Notes under the pieces: generated by a model
Database searches by the model: none
What the model was told of the DNA's origin: nothing
Seen by the model: only the letters and a program-made list of their open reading frames with translations
Assembly: GCA_947652115.1 (NCBI GenBank)
Contig: OX393569.1
Location: 9,918,274-9,982,273 of the forward strand
Length of the DNA: 64,000 nt
Direction of reading: 5' to 3'
Source of the DNA: Blastomussa wellsi
Taxonomy: Eukaryota > Cnidaria > Anthozoa > Scleractinia > Plerogyridae
Part shown: positions 1 to 11,794 of the stretch, piece by piece
Layout of the letters: every line of letters starts with the position of its first letter
Numbering within the stretch: position 1 is the first letter of the stretch
Made by a program: the position numbers and the translations under genes

Positions 1-474
1 GAGAAGACATCTGACACAGACTAGGTGCTTTCTTTTCTGCGTCATGGTAAATTTACCATAAACGGTACTTTTTATTTCAAAAACAGTGATCTGAAAAAAA
101 CGTTCGAGTGTCCGTACGTGAGCGGTTATCCAAACCGCGTTATGAAAATCAAAATCTCCAATGACCTCCAATGGAAAATAAATGTTCAGTGGTCATTGCT
201 CGTATTTTACATCTTCGCTTGCACAGTATTTTAAGCATGGAAAGTACTTTGTATTCTGTATATGGGATTGTGAACTCCAATAAAAAGCAAATTTATCTTT
301 GTTCCTGGAGGTAATTTAAAGTTCAGCGAATTCGTAGTTCTTAGCAGAAATGGTATCAAAAGCTGACGGGTTCCAATAAGAACGAAACAGCTGTCCACGG
401 TTGCAACCCTGCTTTGTCGGTTTCTGTCGAGTTGTCTCGCAAAGTCAACTTTTTCACGTAGTATCAGCCTTGCA

Positions 475-650
475 GTGATTTGCTTGTATCAAAAGCAAAC
501 ATTTTTCAAGCAAACTTTTTCTACCGGTAGATTTTATTTTAGGCCGCCAAATGCCCTGAATTTGCTCGACTTTCAAACGCTATTTTTCAGCGACAGAATC
601 AAAACAAAAACAAATGCTCGCAAAGCATTCCGGTCGACAAAGAGAACAAA
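475..650. repeat. Dispersed repeat, inverted partner at 61920-62080
   Basis: Around 510-560 the sequence (CTACCGGTAGATTT ... GGCCGCCAAATG) recurs inverted at 62020-62070. The similarity continues through an ACAAAAACAAATGCTC stretch. An interspersed element of unknown class. Confidence 0.7.
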
Positions 651-1106
651 CATCAATGATCAGTGCAAGTTGCCACATGTACTCATTGTGTACCTAGCTA
701 CGTCAAAACGCGTGACGTCCATTGATCGACAATGTTACTGATAAATTAACATTGAAATGTAGACGCTCATCCTGGCGCTCACTTAGTTTATTTTGCCAGC
801 AAGTATAAACTGAACTGGAAGGTTCAGACTGCTAGTGCTCCATTTCGCGATCGGAGAGACTGAAGTCTTCTGAAAGACAATTTACTGGTTTTGGGGAGAT
901 TTCAGGTACTCTGCATTATATTTTTAATATCAGATATTATGCGTGCTTGCCGACCGACACTGTATTTCGATGAATTTGTGTCGAATTTCTGGGCTGCGCG
1001 TCAAACATGGTATCCTGCGAGCATCTCTCTGCTCGCAGGGTACAAACAACAAAGTACTCCAGCGTTAGCTCGGCCGTTCCCATTTGTGCTAACTGGCCGT
1101 GGGAAC

Positions 1107-1236
1107 AGGCCCCAGTTGTTCAAAGGGTGGATAACACTATCCACCGGATAAATTACTATCCAGTGGACAAGTGTTGGCAAAACAAACTGCACTATCCACT
1201 GGATAGTGTTATCCACTCTTTGAACAACCGGGGCCT
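1107..1236. repeat. MITE-like inverted repeat, about 40-bp arms
   Basis: Arms begin AGGCCCC(A/G)GTTGTTCAAAG on both strands and continue through GTGGATAACACTATCCA, around a short centre. No coding capacity; a non-autonomous DNA-transposon-like element. Confidence 0.8.
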
Positions 1237-3163
1237 AGTCTTGACAAAGCGCGACGGGGACATTCGTTCCCATTTGCGAGGCCTTCCAAGGGGGGTAGGG
1301 TTAGATATAGCCTGCGAGCAAGCTAACTCATGATTTTGGGTATGATGGCATAGTCAGAGCATCGAGCATAATGCTGGCATAATGGTCAAGTTTATAACAT
1401 AATGCTAATATTTTCCCTATTTTCAGTGAAAATGTGAGAAAAATATCGAATTTGAATCCTGTCTGATTATTCAACTCTTTCTAAGGCTTGGTTACTGGTT
1501 TAGAGGCCTGGTTACAGCATTATGCCAGGTCCATCAGGCTTGGCCGTCATACTGGCACCCCCCTCCCCACCCAATCACAACATTATACCTGCCAACTGTC
1601 ATGCCTTATGCGTGATTCTCACGCCTGCGGACTGAAAACTTTAATGTCACTCCAAGTGACGCCTACGAACCAAATTCTCACGCCTGTATGGAAAATGTGA
1701 GCTGCGATAGCTCTAAATAACACATTTTAAATATTTGTAAACTCCAAACAATGTGAGAAACAAAAATTTTATGTAAAATGGCAATTCTTTTCCTCAAGAT
1801 TTCTGATTTTGAAAGCAAAGACACTGGGGACATGTCGCTGGGTCACTGGAACATTGATCTCGTTCCCAGAGGCCGCGATCCTAATGGTCTGCGGAATGTC
1901 ATCGGAAATCTTTGTACGTCTTTGGAAATCTTCATCCATGCTCGGAAATGTTCGGAAATCATCGTGACATCTTCGGAAATCCAAGGTCCTCCGGGGTAAA
2001 AGGTCTCATGCCTTTGGATAAGAAAATGTTGGCAGGTTTACAACATGGCAAGTCCCAAGGGAGATGTTGCGTTTTATTGCTTTGGGGACTTGTTTGGGTG
2101 GTACCATAGATTCAAGGGCAAAATTTCAGCCAGCACCACAAGCATGATGGTCTGACATGAGCATAATTTTCGGCATAATGGCATAATTCTTAGGGTGACA
2201 CTAAAAAGCATAATGTTCAAATTTACAAGCATAATGTATCTAACCCTAAAGGGGGTAACTGTGTCGCTTGCTTCTGAAGACCGATGTTGCCTAATGTACA
2301 GCTGTAAATGTCGCTGAGGGTTTTTTTTGCGAGAAACTGTTTTGTTACAGGGCTATAACTGGACTATCATGGTGCTCAGTGGGCAAAACATTTGCTGCTA
2401 GGGGGGCTTTTGGGATAGGCTCCCATGGGAAAAGTTTGAAAATCTGAGCCCTCAGAAATGCAATTTCCTGTATTCACTTTCATGATAAATTTATCGTGTA
2501 TTTACTAGTCTTTTAAACTGTTATTGGCAAACGCAGAACTTTCCAATATTGGCGTCGTTTTTCAGTGTTTGTGTCGCTGCCGTATTTTAGGTGTGTGATC
2601 ATATCACTGGTCGCTGTTTGGAATTCCCCATGACACCAGTTTTCAGGGCCATGTCCCATGTCTCTTTTACCCCTAGGAAGGCCTCATTAGCCAAAATAGC
2701 ACTCGATAACATACCTGGCCGTCTAAGTCTAGTCTTTTAAATATTGGGATTTAATAGCAGGGATTAGGGGTTACTGCATTGCTTTTAGGTTAGCCTAAAC
2801 AGCACTCAAATTTTAATTCAAAACTGGATCTTGTGTTTCTATAGATCAAATTTGGTTCTTTAGGTAAAAGAGACGGTGAAGTTAACAAATAGATGTCTAG
2901 CTTGTTGTGGTACATTCCTGTAATCCACCACCAATTTCTTCATCACATTGTCAAATTTGTGTGTAGACTCACGAGGCTGCCAAGGAAGAAATAAATGGTT
3001 GAATTAATACAGGATCGCACCACAACTATTTGTTTTTTACCAAAATGATAAAGCAAAGACTCGCTTCCATGATTCAAGTAAAAGTGCGAGTGAACCTGAA
3101 ATTCTAAAAAGGATTTGAAACCAGTACAGAATCACAAACTTCAAATTATGTAAAGTAACTCAA

Positions 3164-3200
3164 AACCGACTGTCGGCCGACAGATTACCGACAGTCGGTT
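3164..3200. repeat. Perfect 13-bp inverted repeat (hairpin)
   Basis: AACCGACTGTCGG and CCGACAGTCGGTT face each other with an 11-base spacer. Could be a small transposon end or a cruciform; no gene context. Confidence 0.6.
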
Positions 3201-4435
3201 ACAAGGACCTCTTCACAATTACCCAAAGTTCAGTCACTTGTGGTGCCTTAGCAGAGCACAGCAAAAATAAATGATCCCATTCAACAAGTGTCATGTCAAA
3301 CTTGTGTTGTGTTTTTTCTTCACAGATTAAGGTTACCGTATACCTTCAAAATGACAATTTTTCCCAAAATCGGATTTTTAGATCCAAGTCATAGTCAAGT
3401 GTGATCTTTCATTTAAGAAGAAAAATGTTGAAAAAGATTGAATATTGGCAGAGAAATGATGAGCATATCTTGTTTTTGACTGGAAGAATTCTTCTTTAGA
3501 TTGACAGCCATATAACGTGAAAACACTCAACCGAGATGGTAATCATGGGAATGATCACGAGAGCTGTCATTCTCACTCACTGATTGGCCTTGTTGTTCGA
3601 GAGTGCTGCAAGCTTCATGCTAGTCGCATTTGTTCGCATATTTGCAAGAAATTTTTTAAGTGCTGTTTTCTGAAATCAATGTGACACTTAAGAGCTACAA
3701 CTCCAAAGGAATTTGCTCCTTTCATGTCAAATTTGGCATGCAGCTAGTTAAACATGTTAATGACAAAAATTATTCGGCGATTTTTTTATTTTTGTATACT
3801 TTTTCTATTGGAGCAATTTTTCTACGATCACTCCCATGTGTTTTTAGCCTATTTCCAAAAATGTGTTGTAACTTTTCATTGCAACCGAATGGGGGATAAA
3901 GGCCCATGTTGAAGGGATGGGGGGACTTGTGTCACCCATCACATGTCAGTGACAGAAGACTATCAACAGGAAGGCTAATCCAGTTCTGGCCCTCTCTCTG
4001 TCATGCAATGCTACCCTCACGGGAGAGAGCATTCTCATCCCCCAAGGCTCCAATCCTTTTCTTCAGCACCAAGAATCAATACTTCTGGCCAGAGGTCTCG
4101 ATTCTTGGTGCTGACTAAAAGGTTTGTGGCCTCTGGGGAAGAGACAATTGGTTGCATAACCCTCAGAACAAAAAGCCTAGACAAATGTCAGTCATCTGTG
4201 CCTCTTTGCCTAATGCTTGACCAAAACAGATCTCAGCTGTCTCCAAACTCAAAAATATTTTGAATATCCAGTGTTAGAAGGTGCTGTTTGAATACGACAA
4301 GATAATGCTATAAACTCATTTAATGAATCAGAATAAAAAAAATATTGAAAAATTATTTGTATACATGTTTCTTTGATCAGCATACATTAAAAACTTGCTG
4401 ACGGCTGTACTTTCCTACAAATCGCTCATGTAAAC

Positions 4436-4536
4436 AAAAATTGAAATCTCAACCAGTTCAGTTTAATTATTATAAACTGAACTGAGATTTCAATTTTTAA
4501 TTATTATTATAAACTGAACTGAGATTTCAATTTTTT
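4436..4536. repeat. Hairpin with duplicated right arm
   Basis: AAATTGAAATCTCA...CAGTTCAG is followed by its inverse, and the inverse is then repeated directly after an ATTATTATTATA spacer. A small duplicated inverted repeat upstream of the dioxygenase gene. Confidence 0.65.
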
Positions 4537-5259
4537 GTTGTATACACAACAACAGGATTCAAATATTTCTTCCAACAAGTTTGCAGTTCAGAATTTAATT
4601 GCCAAAAATATTTTGAGTCTAAGCAAAATTGATTTTAAATGCTGCCTTACCCTGCATTAGTCCTTCGACGCCAAGTCAACTGCCCTCTATCAATCCCATA
4701 ACACAAAGTCCATCGGCCTTGACCAAGGAGCAACGCCTGGGGATGAAGCTGTTTTAAATGAACCTAATCCAGACGTGGCGGGCACAATATATTAAAGGGC
4801 CCTAGTCAGCATTTGTCGTGGCATCAAAATTATGGAAATTGTGTGGTGAAGCACAATCGTATTGTATTGTTGTAGGTTATGTTACTGGAAGTGTTTTAAT
4901 TACCTTTAGCAAGTTTCTCAAGGAATTTCTTTTGTTTCGACACAATCCACTTAAATCGCACGTGTAAACAATAACAAAGGTGTACGTAGCTGACAAGTGA
5001 ACAAGCGAATGCTCCAGATCAGAAAGCGAACGTAGGTGGAGATGATTGACAGGGACCTCAAAAATACATGTGCAGTTGCAATTAGCTAAAAAAAAAAGTG
5101 AGTACCGGGGTACTTACTAACTGATGAGTACATGCAGAGAAATTGTCCCTCAACCCTCTCTCCCAAGAAAATAGCATTGCATGACAGAGATCGGACCAGA
5201 GCTAAACTAATATCAACAGCTTCATAATTGGAGGTTTGGCTGTGAAGTTATTGAAAACA

Positions 5260-5735
5260 ATGGTGACAATGATAAATTTGAATATTCCAATTCCAGTTCA
5301 TCACAACAAGATGCACAGGGTGACTTTTCTTCAAAACATAAAGAAAACCAAAAGCTACTCATTTGGGTTGTCTTCCTCATGGCTCCACAAAGCTAAGTTC
5401 ACATGGTTTCTCAGCTCATCACAGAATAACTTCTCCATGCAAGCAGGACATGATGACATTAAAACCACAACTCGGACAAGTACATCACACTTCAGCTGCC
5501 TCTCAACACAGGAGCTAGCCCTTGGCTACAAGCCACCCATTGTGGGGAGGCCATATTTACCTGGATCATCATCTAAGGGGTTTCCTGCATTTCTTCCTGG
5601 ACCTAAAGAAGGCAGTTCATTCCCTGTGGCTTACAAGGTAAAAAACCCTGAACAATTTGACATCAAAGGTTGGTCACATGTGTGTCGGGAGCTGGTTGAT
5701 GCTGAGCTTGCAGTGTATGGTGCGATACTTATCAG
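5260..5735 (+). CDS. dioxygenase exon 1
   Basis: Start exon, open from 5206, first ATG 5260. Donor CAG|GTAATA, phase 2. It encodes the variable N-terminus and the VYGAILIR strand that begins the double-stranded beta-helix fold. Confidence 0.8.
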
Positions 5736-8700
5736 GTAATATATACATATGGTCATTCACACTATTTCCTGTTTTACAGCTATTTAACAATTATCTTGCC
5801 AAATCGGGCAGAATATTGAGTCAAGTAGCACCTCGTTGAAGCGGCAATACCATTGGGTGTGAAAAACAATACAGAATCCTAAACAAAGCCTCTAGCCCTT
5901 AAACAATGAAGTATATTGTTAAGGAGAACAATTGAAAAATAGGTTCATATGAGGTGCTGGACTACTCAGAATATTAGCCGACGAGGCTGTAGGCCGAGTT
6001 GGCTAAAATCAGACGATGTTCCGCAAGATTGAACAGGATAATTGTTTTATTATTTAACAAATTGTCAACGAAGCACATTTTACACCTTGAAAAGTTGCCG
6101 TTTTGTGGCGCTTTGAAAGACTTTGTCCAAATTATCATTACTTAATGTATATCGTAGGATTGCCATAATATGGGCAACGTGGCAATTTGTTGAGTAATAA
6201 GTGTGGTTATTTCACAGTTTTTGGGGTATTTTGCAAGGTGCATAAAGAAAATGGGGCAAACGAGCAAATATCTGTTGAATTACCCATTACTTGAGTACTG
6301 TCACCTATGTAGATGACCATCCTAAAAGCCGTGTTTCAGAAACATTTTGTGTTTGTAAAAAATGTTTCCCAGTTTACTCGAAAGGAGCATCAATATGTCC
6401 GTAACAAAAATTAATGTGTCCTCGTTTGCCATGGCTTTACTTGTTGTACTGCTGTACATGTTCAGTTGTATGCAACACTCTGCACTATCTGAGATGGTCT
6501 CACTAGTTTAAAATAAGTAAACATTCTTTTGATTTTTGCTCTCATGCTATCAAGGTAAGGAGTGCCAATGAACATGCATATAAAAGGAAAATTAATCAGC
6601 CGTTATTTTGGAATAAGGTCTATGAAAACTGGAGGTCAAGTACCAGCCTGATAGACTACTTGGCTCAAATACAGTCTTTACAATTAACTTATATGTACAG
6701 TCAAATGATGTAATTTGCAAGAGTGGGATAAAAATTACAATAATTGTAATTGGGCTGTTCCTTCAATCTCAGCTTAATTTGGTTTCTGGGTGTAAAATTG
6801 AGATGGACAAACTGTTGAATGTAGTCTGAATTGTAATTTGTGTCTAATCACTATAGGAATCTACCACTCTCAAACATGGAAGACTTCAAACGTTTTCTCC
6901 AACACCTTGGCTACAAGTTTTTTGATATTGGAGTTACTGGTTACAGGACCCCACTGGGTGAACATGTGTACACAGCCTCTGATGACCCCCCTGAGGTTAC
7001 TATGGAGCCTCACAATGAGTGTTCATATTCACCTTTCTTTCCCAAAAAGGTAAAATGTAAACCAACAGTGATTCAAGTGAATCTTTCAGAATATGTATAA
7101 AGATTTAAGGTGGCTGATCTCACTTTTTCAGAACCACACAAACCCAACTTTACAAAGCTAATACTTCACTGTCTTAAACCAGTCGGCCAAGATTTTTGGC
7201 ACATTTACTAGAGATTGAATAATGTTTCCAAAAATGTAGATTTCATTGGCATCGGTGTTACCATAGCAACGAAACGATGACGTCATGGTTTCTGAAAATC
7301 AACATTTTTCTCGATATCGAGACCTAAACTTTTAAAACGAATCAAGGTCCCTTGTAGTATACATGTAGGTCTTCAACACTGCAAAGTTTGAAAAAATTCT
7401 ATGAGAGCGTTTTTGAAAAAGAGCGAGTTGAATATTTTGCAGTCAAAATTTAAAAGTTCGACTCAGTATGGAATCGGTAAGTTTGTCATGCTTGACTACA
7501 GCCCAGGTGATCGTGGAAATTTCATTCTTAATACAACAGCAATTAGCATAAGGCTGTGGTGACGCCTGTGAGACTGCGATGGGCGATGTAGCAGCTCTCG
7601 TAAGGTCTGACATGAATGGCAGGAATGATGCCCATAGCCCCTAAAACAATAATAACTGCAGTAGAATTGCAATCTTAAACGAGAGCTGTTACACTTTCGC
7701 ATGCGATTCCTCACCGCAGCCTTAAGCTAATTAATTGCTATTGTATTAAGAATAAAATTTTTACGATCGCCCAGGCTGCAGTCAAGGGCGGCAAGTCAAG
7801 CATGGCAAACTTGCTGATTCCATAGCATACAAATATTTAGACAAATATTTAATATAGACAAAAGGGAAACTTATGAAATAAACCAGCTGTCAACAAAAAA
7901 TCTGAAAACGAAACTTTCCGTAACAAATGCAAAGGTACCCTATGTTTTTATAATTATTTCGCGCTCTTAAAATAGTTCAATGCCTTTGAAATTTTCTGGG
8001 AAAGCACATAACATGTTATACTTTTGATCTAGAGATTTTAAAAAAATTCTATCGACTAGTTTTTACATAGATGGTCCCATATCAAAGACTTTCCTTCTAT
8101 GAGAAAAATGTGAATATTAAAGACATAACTTTTGAGTTCATAGAGAGAGATCTAGTCAAGCAAACTAGACGAAACCTTTCAGGAAAGTTGTTCTATGCCA
8201 AAGGTATAAAACATGGAAAAGACATTGTTTCAATCTGCAGGAAGTCGCTGGAATCAACAAACTAACAGATACTGAGTCGAACTTTTAAATTTTGACTGCA
8301 AAATATTCAACTCGCTTTTTTTCAAAAAAACACTCATAGAATTTTTTTCAAACTTTGCAGTGTTGAAGACCTACATGTATACTACAAGGGACGTTGATTC
8401 GTTTTAAAAGTTTAGGCCTCGATATCGAGAAAAATGTCGATTTTCAGAAACCATGACGTCATCGTTTCGTTGCTATGGTAATAGCGATGCCAATGAAATC
8501 TATATTTTTGGAAACATTATTCAGTCTCTACTAGTAAATGTGCCAAAAAATCTTGCCCACCAACCCAAGACAGTGAAGTATTAGCTTTTTAAAGTTGGGT
8601 TGGTGTGGTTCTGAAAAACTGAGATGAGCCACCTGAAGCTTTCTGATGAATTAGGATGATTTACATCTTGTGATGCCTACTAGCTAGTTTCATGTCAAGT

Positions 8701-11425
8701 GTAAAGTTTTTTAAATTGTGTTGTATCCCATTAAATAACTTGTTAAAATATGTAGCGATTAGTATATGTTGTCAGGTTGATTAATTCAATCCGGTTACAG
8801 TCAACGATGAGACTTGGTTAATGACAATCACACTAAGAAATCAAAATACATCACAAATATTAGTAAAAGGAGAATTTTGTGGAGTTAAACAGGTTAGCTT
8901 ACAGTGTGGAAAATCTAAAAACGAATGACCAAAACTCACCAAGCTCATCCGCTCAGATGAAAGGCACATTGTCTGAGCGGAGGCCTGGCAAGCACAAGGT
9001 CACAAGACAGAAAACAGAAATGTTTGTTCAATGTTCATTCAGTGGTCGGATATCTGTCAGCAACAGTACAAGTTATAGGACAACATGCAATCCAATTTGA
9101 AAATAATTGGATGACAATAAATTGAGGACTGCAGAATTGGACAAGGCTGAAGGCAAGTCCAATTTCTTCCAAATTGGATGAGCATGTAGTAAGGGGTAAA
9201 AGTGACATGCGACACAGCCCTGAAAACTGGTGACATGGTTACGCTGCTAAAATGTGACAGGATTTAGTTATTCTAAGATTTAACTATGTAATTCTTAATG
9301 TATGGTAGGTGTCTCCCATTAGGAGAACATTCTCTCTTGGCAAAAACAATAATGATTGTTGTCAACAACATTAATTAATCAACTTATTATTTTATTCATA
9401 TATTAATCCTTGCCATAAAATGTTACCATACAGACTGTTTTAAAGGTTTGTAATCAGTTTTAATCTAAAATAGCAACGGGATCAATAAAAATTATTCTAA
9501 AGTAAGGAAGGAAGCACGGTGGCCTAATGTTTAATGTGCTGGACTCTGGATCAGGCGGTCCAGGTTCGAGCCTCAGCCAGAGAAGACACTTTACTCTGCC
9601 TCTCTTCACCCAGGTGTATAAGTGGGTACCATGAATTTAATTCTGGTGGTAATCCTGCAATGGACTAGCATCCCATCCAGCACGGAGTAGAAATACTCTC
9701 AGTTGCTTATTGCTACAGAAACTGGCCTGGTATACAGACTATACCTATACCTATAGTAAGGTTACTTTTAGCTAAAAAAGGATTTCATCCTACTGATAAA
9801 GTAGTTGACTAACAAAGCTCTTTTTATTAGATTGTTATGTTCTGCCTACAAGAACCAGAATCATCCTGTGGTGGTGAAACTGTACTTTTAAAAAATCAAG
9901 ATCTGACAGCCACCTTAGATCCTGAGGTTACAAGAAAGTTTGAGGAGAAGAAAGTTCGATATCAAGCTTTTTTGCAAAACAAAAGTACAGACATTGGACT
10001 CCAGAAAAGCTGGCAAGACAGATTCTGGATGGATGATCCTCAGGTTTGTGTCAATCCATTTCATAGCCTGTGAACAGGCTCCAGCTTAGTGAACAGGGCA
10101 GAGGAGAGGGTGGGGAAGAGGTAGGACGACAGAGCCTGTGAAGGTTCCAAGCTGCCCACTGTGCACTAGATTCTGGTGCAACCTCTAATTGGTCAGATCA
10201 CTGATTGTTGGCAGGTTTGATTGACATCTCCATTTTACTGACCTGATTTGATCAAAATTTGCCCATTGCCTCAAACCAATATGTAAACATAGCACTTTCT
10301 GGCAGTGAGTGGTTTACAGGTCTGTTTGAAGAACATTGAGTGCTTTTCTTCAAATTTCTGTGGCAAGACTTCCATCTTAATTTTGCTCTGCTGAAGATAT
10401 AATTCCTGCTAGCAAAGAAAGCACCACTGATCTTTTTATATTGATTTGCGGTCTAGAGATGTACCAGCAATTGAAGAATTGTTTGAAACATGCTCATTGA
10501 GCGACTTCTAAGGATGGAAACTGAATGCGAAAGGCAAACAGGTTGTGAAGCATATGGCACACAACTCATGTAAAAAAAAACCTGTTCTAGCGAGACTCGA
10601 AAAATCTCAGCTGGTTTTCTAACGCTTGAGCCAAAATAATGGTGTCTTGTCCAGGGACAACAAGTCGCTTCTCAATTTTGGAAACACTGAAGATCGGCAC
10701 CTTCACAGAACCAGCAATAGGGATCAATCTGCTCCATTTCACTCTATCTGCAGAGAGCTGGAGAAAAGCGTGTATTTTGCTGCAAACTGTTATTTTCATT
10801 CCAATGCATCTATGTGGAGCTGAAAGATCACAGTAATAACAGGTTAATTTAAAAGAGGGCGAAATAGCAGCTTCCTCCCTACCCCACCCCTTCCCCTTTC
10901 CATTCCACCTGCTTTCTCTTCGCCCCATCCTTGTCAGAGGTTGTTCGCAGGTTATCAGTTTCATTTCTTAGTCATTTATTTAACCAGTCTAAATCTCCTT
11001 ATATTTTAATATAACAGGCAGTGGAAAAAGTTCTTGAATCTAATGGATGGAGCTTTTCTTGGGATCAAAATAAAAATCTGAGATTCTGGTATCTCCACTC
11101 ACCTGTCACCCATCACCCAGTGACTGGAGAGAAGATATGGTTTAATCAAATAACAAGTCACCATGCAAGCTATTTCCGAGCTCTCCCTCTATACAAGAAC
11201 ACCAGTAACCTAGATGATGAGTTCCCATTTCATTCCTACTATGGTGATGGGTCAGTTATTGAGCCAGCAGTTCTCCAGCATATTAGAGCAGCTATGTGGT
11301 CATGCGCAATGGGGTTTCGTTGGCGAACATTTGACGTGGCTGTGTTGGATAATCGGCAGGTTTTACATGGACGAATGGGATGGACTGGGGAGAGGAAACT
11401 TGTGACTTCACTAATTAACGAATAA
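5260..11425 (+). CDS. TauD/TfdA-family Fe(II)/2-oxoglutarate dioxygenase, clavaminate-synthase-like (4 exons)
   Basis: Spliced CDS: 5260-5735, 6857-7049, 9831-10043, 11018-11425 (429 residues). All introns are GT-AG and phases agree. The predicted enzyme uses Fe(II) and 2-oxoglutarate to oxidise an unknown small molecule. Visible family features are the PHNE segment (His211, Glu213, the HxE iron ligands), a CGGET motif at the start of exon 3, a WFN motif, a YGDG motif, and the C-terminal VLHGR (His411, third iron ligand) followed by GERKL (Arg420, expected 2-oxoglutarate contact). The order matches plant At3g21360-type clavaminate-synthase-like proteins, recalled from memory. The first ATG after an in-frame stop is at 5260. 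The N-terminal 75 or so residues are basic, Ser-rich and poorly conserved, possibly an organelle-targeting or low-constraint leader; a start at a later Met is possible. An AATAAA overlaps the stop codon. Substrate is unknown. Confidence 0.88.
6857..7049 (+). CDS. dioxygenase exon 2 (iron-binding HxE)
   Basis: Acceptor CTATAG|G, donor AAG|GTAAAA. Completes the split Arg codon of exon 1, then encodes the helix NLPLSNMEDF and the PHNE iron-binding motif. Ends in phase 0. Confidence 0.9.
7105..8637. mobile_element. 1.53-kb foldback/MITE with about 365-bp TIRs in dioxygenase intron 2
   Basis: The left arm (7105-7469) and right arm (8269-8637) are inverted copies with few differences. Ends read TTAAGGTGGCTGATCTCA and its complement, with the right TTAA mutated to TGAA. 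The interior holds a second inverted repeat (about 7468-7826). No transposase is visible; target TTAA resembles piggyBac-type insertion. Confidence 0.85.
7468..7826. repeat. Nested inverted repeat inside the 7105-8637 element
   Basis: Arms around GCAAGTTTG(T/C)CATGCTTGACT and its complement, plus an inner pair around CAGCC(C/T)GGG(C/T)GATCG, enclose about 200 bp. Probably an older insertion or a self-similar foldback centre. Confidence 0.7.
9504..9757 (+). repeat. tRNA-derived SINE copy 1
   Basis: Polymerase III box A-like GTGGCCTAATGTTTAATGTG and box B-like GGTTCGAGCC lie about 30 bp apart. The body (CACCCAGGTGTATAAGTGGG, GGACTAGCATCCCATCCAG) is shared with copies at 14.4, 30.8, 49.9 and 56 kb. 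Located in dioxygenase intron 2. Confidence 0.85.
9831..10043 (+). CDS. dioxygenase exon 3
   Basis: Acceptor TTATTAG|ATT, donor CAG|GTTTGT, phase 0 at both ends, 71 codons. Carries the CGGET segment and a conserved Trp-rich stretch (SWQDRFW). Confidence 0.9.
11018..11425 (+). CDS. dioxygenase exon 4 (distal His and Arg)
   Basis: Acceptor ATAACAG|GCA. Contains KIWFNQ, YYGDG, WRTFDVAVLDN, VLHGR and GERKL; stop TAA at 11423-11425. The terminal exon supplies the third iron ligand and the 2-oxoglutarate Arg. Confidence 0.92.
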   Translation, partial: AVEKVLESNGWSFSWDQNKNLRFWYLHSPVTHHPVTGEKIWFNQITSHHASYFRALPLYKNTSNLDDEFPFHSYYGDGSVIEPAVLQHIRAAMWSCAMGFRWRTFDVAVLDNRQVLHGRMGWTGERKLVTSLINE

Positions 11426-11794
11426 ACAAATCACAAATTCTTTTTATAAGGACAGGTAGCCTTACAAACTCATCACAGTGTTTTAAACAAGTCTACATTT
11501 TATTAGTTTATATTAGAGTTTTATTATTTTGCAATAACAAGGAACAATAATTAGTTTTTATATTTTTAATGTTTTTATACATATCCACTATGTGTACATG
11601 ACACTGGCAAACTATTGTACAAAGGCTTCTTTAAAAGTAGATAAAATAAGGCATTTCTTTCTCATAATGTACAAATGATTAGTTTAAATATTATCAGAAG
11701 CTAAAGCTATCTTCTGAAACTTATTTCTTATCTTTGTAAAATGATATTTTCCTTAGGTCCTAGAATCTTTTAACTTTGTATACAACCCTTACAA

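Larger units (their letters stand above)
1..5205. other. Intergenic, no supported gene; repeat-rich
   Basis: No exon with convincing coding content or splice signals. It contains a 130-bp inverted-repeat element (1107-1236), dispersed GCATAATG-rich repeat patches (about 1340-1400 and 2150-2240), a repeat with CGGAAATC units (about 1880-1985), a 13-bp-arm hairpin (3164-3200) and a duplicated hairpin (4436-4536). The short ORFs are random. Confidence 0.6.

Noticed and set aside
5236..5259. TTG start eight codons before the dioxygenase ATG
   Set aside because: Non-AUG initiation is not needed; ATG at 5260 lies in the same open frame.
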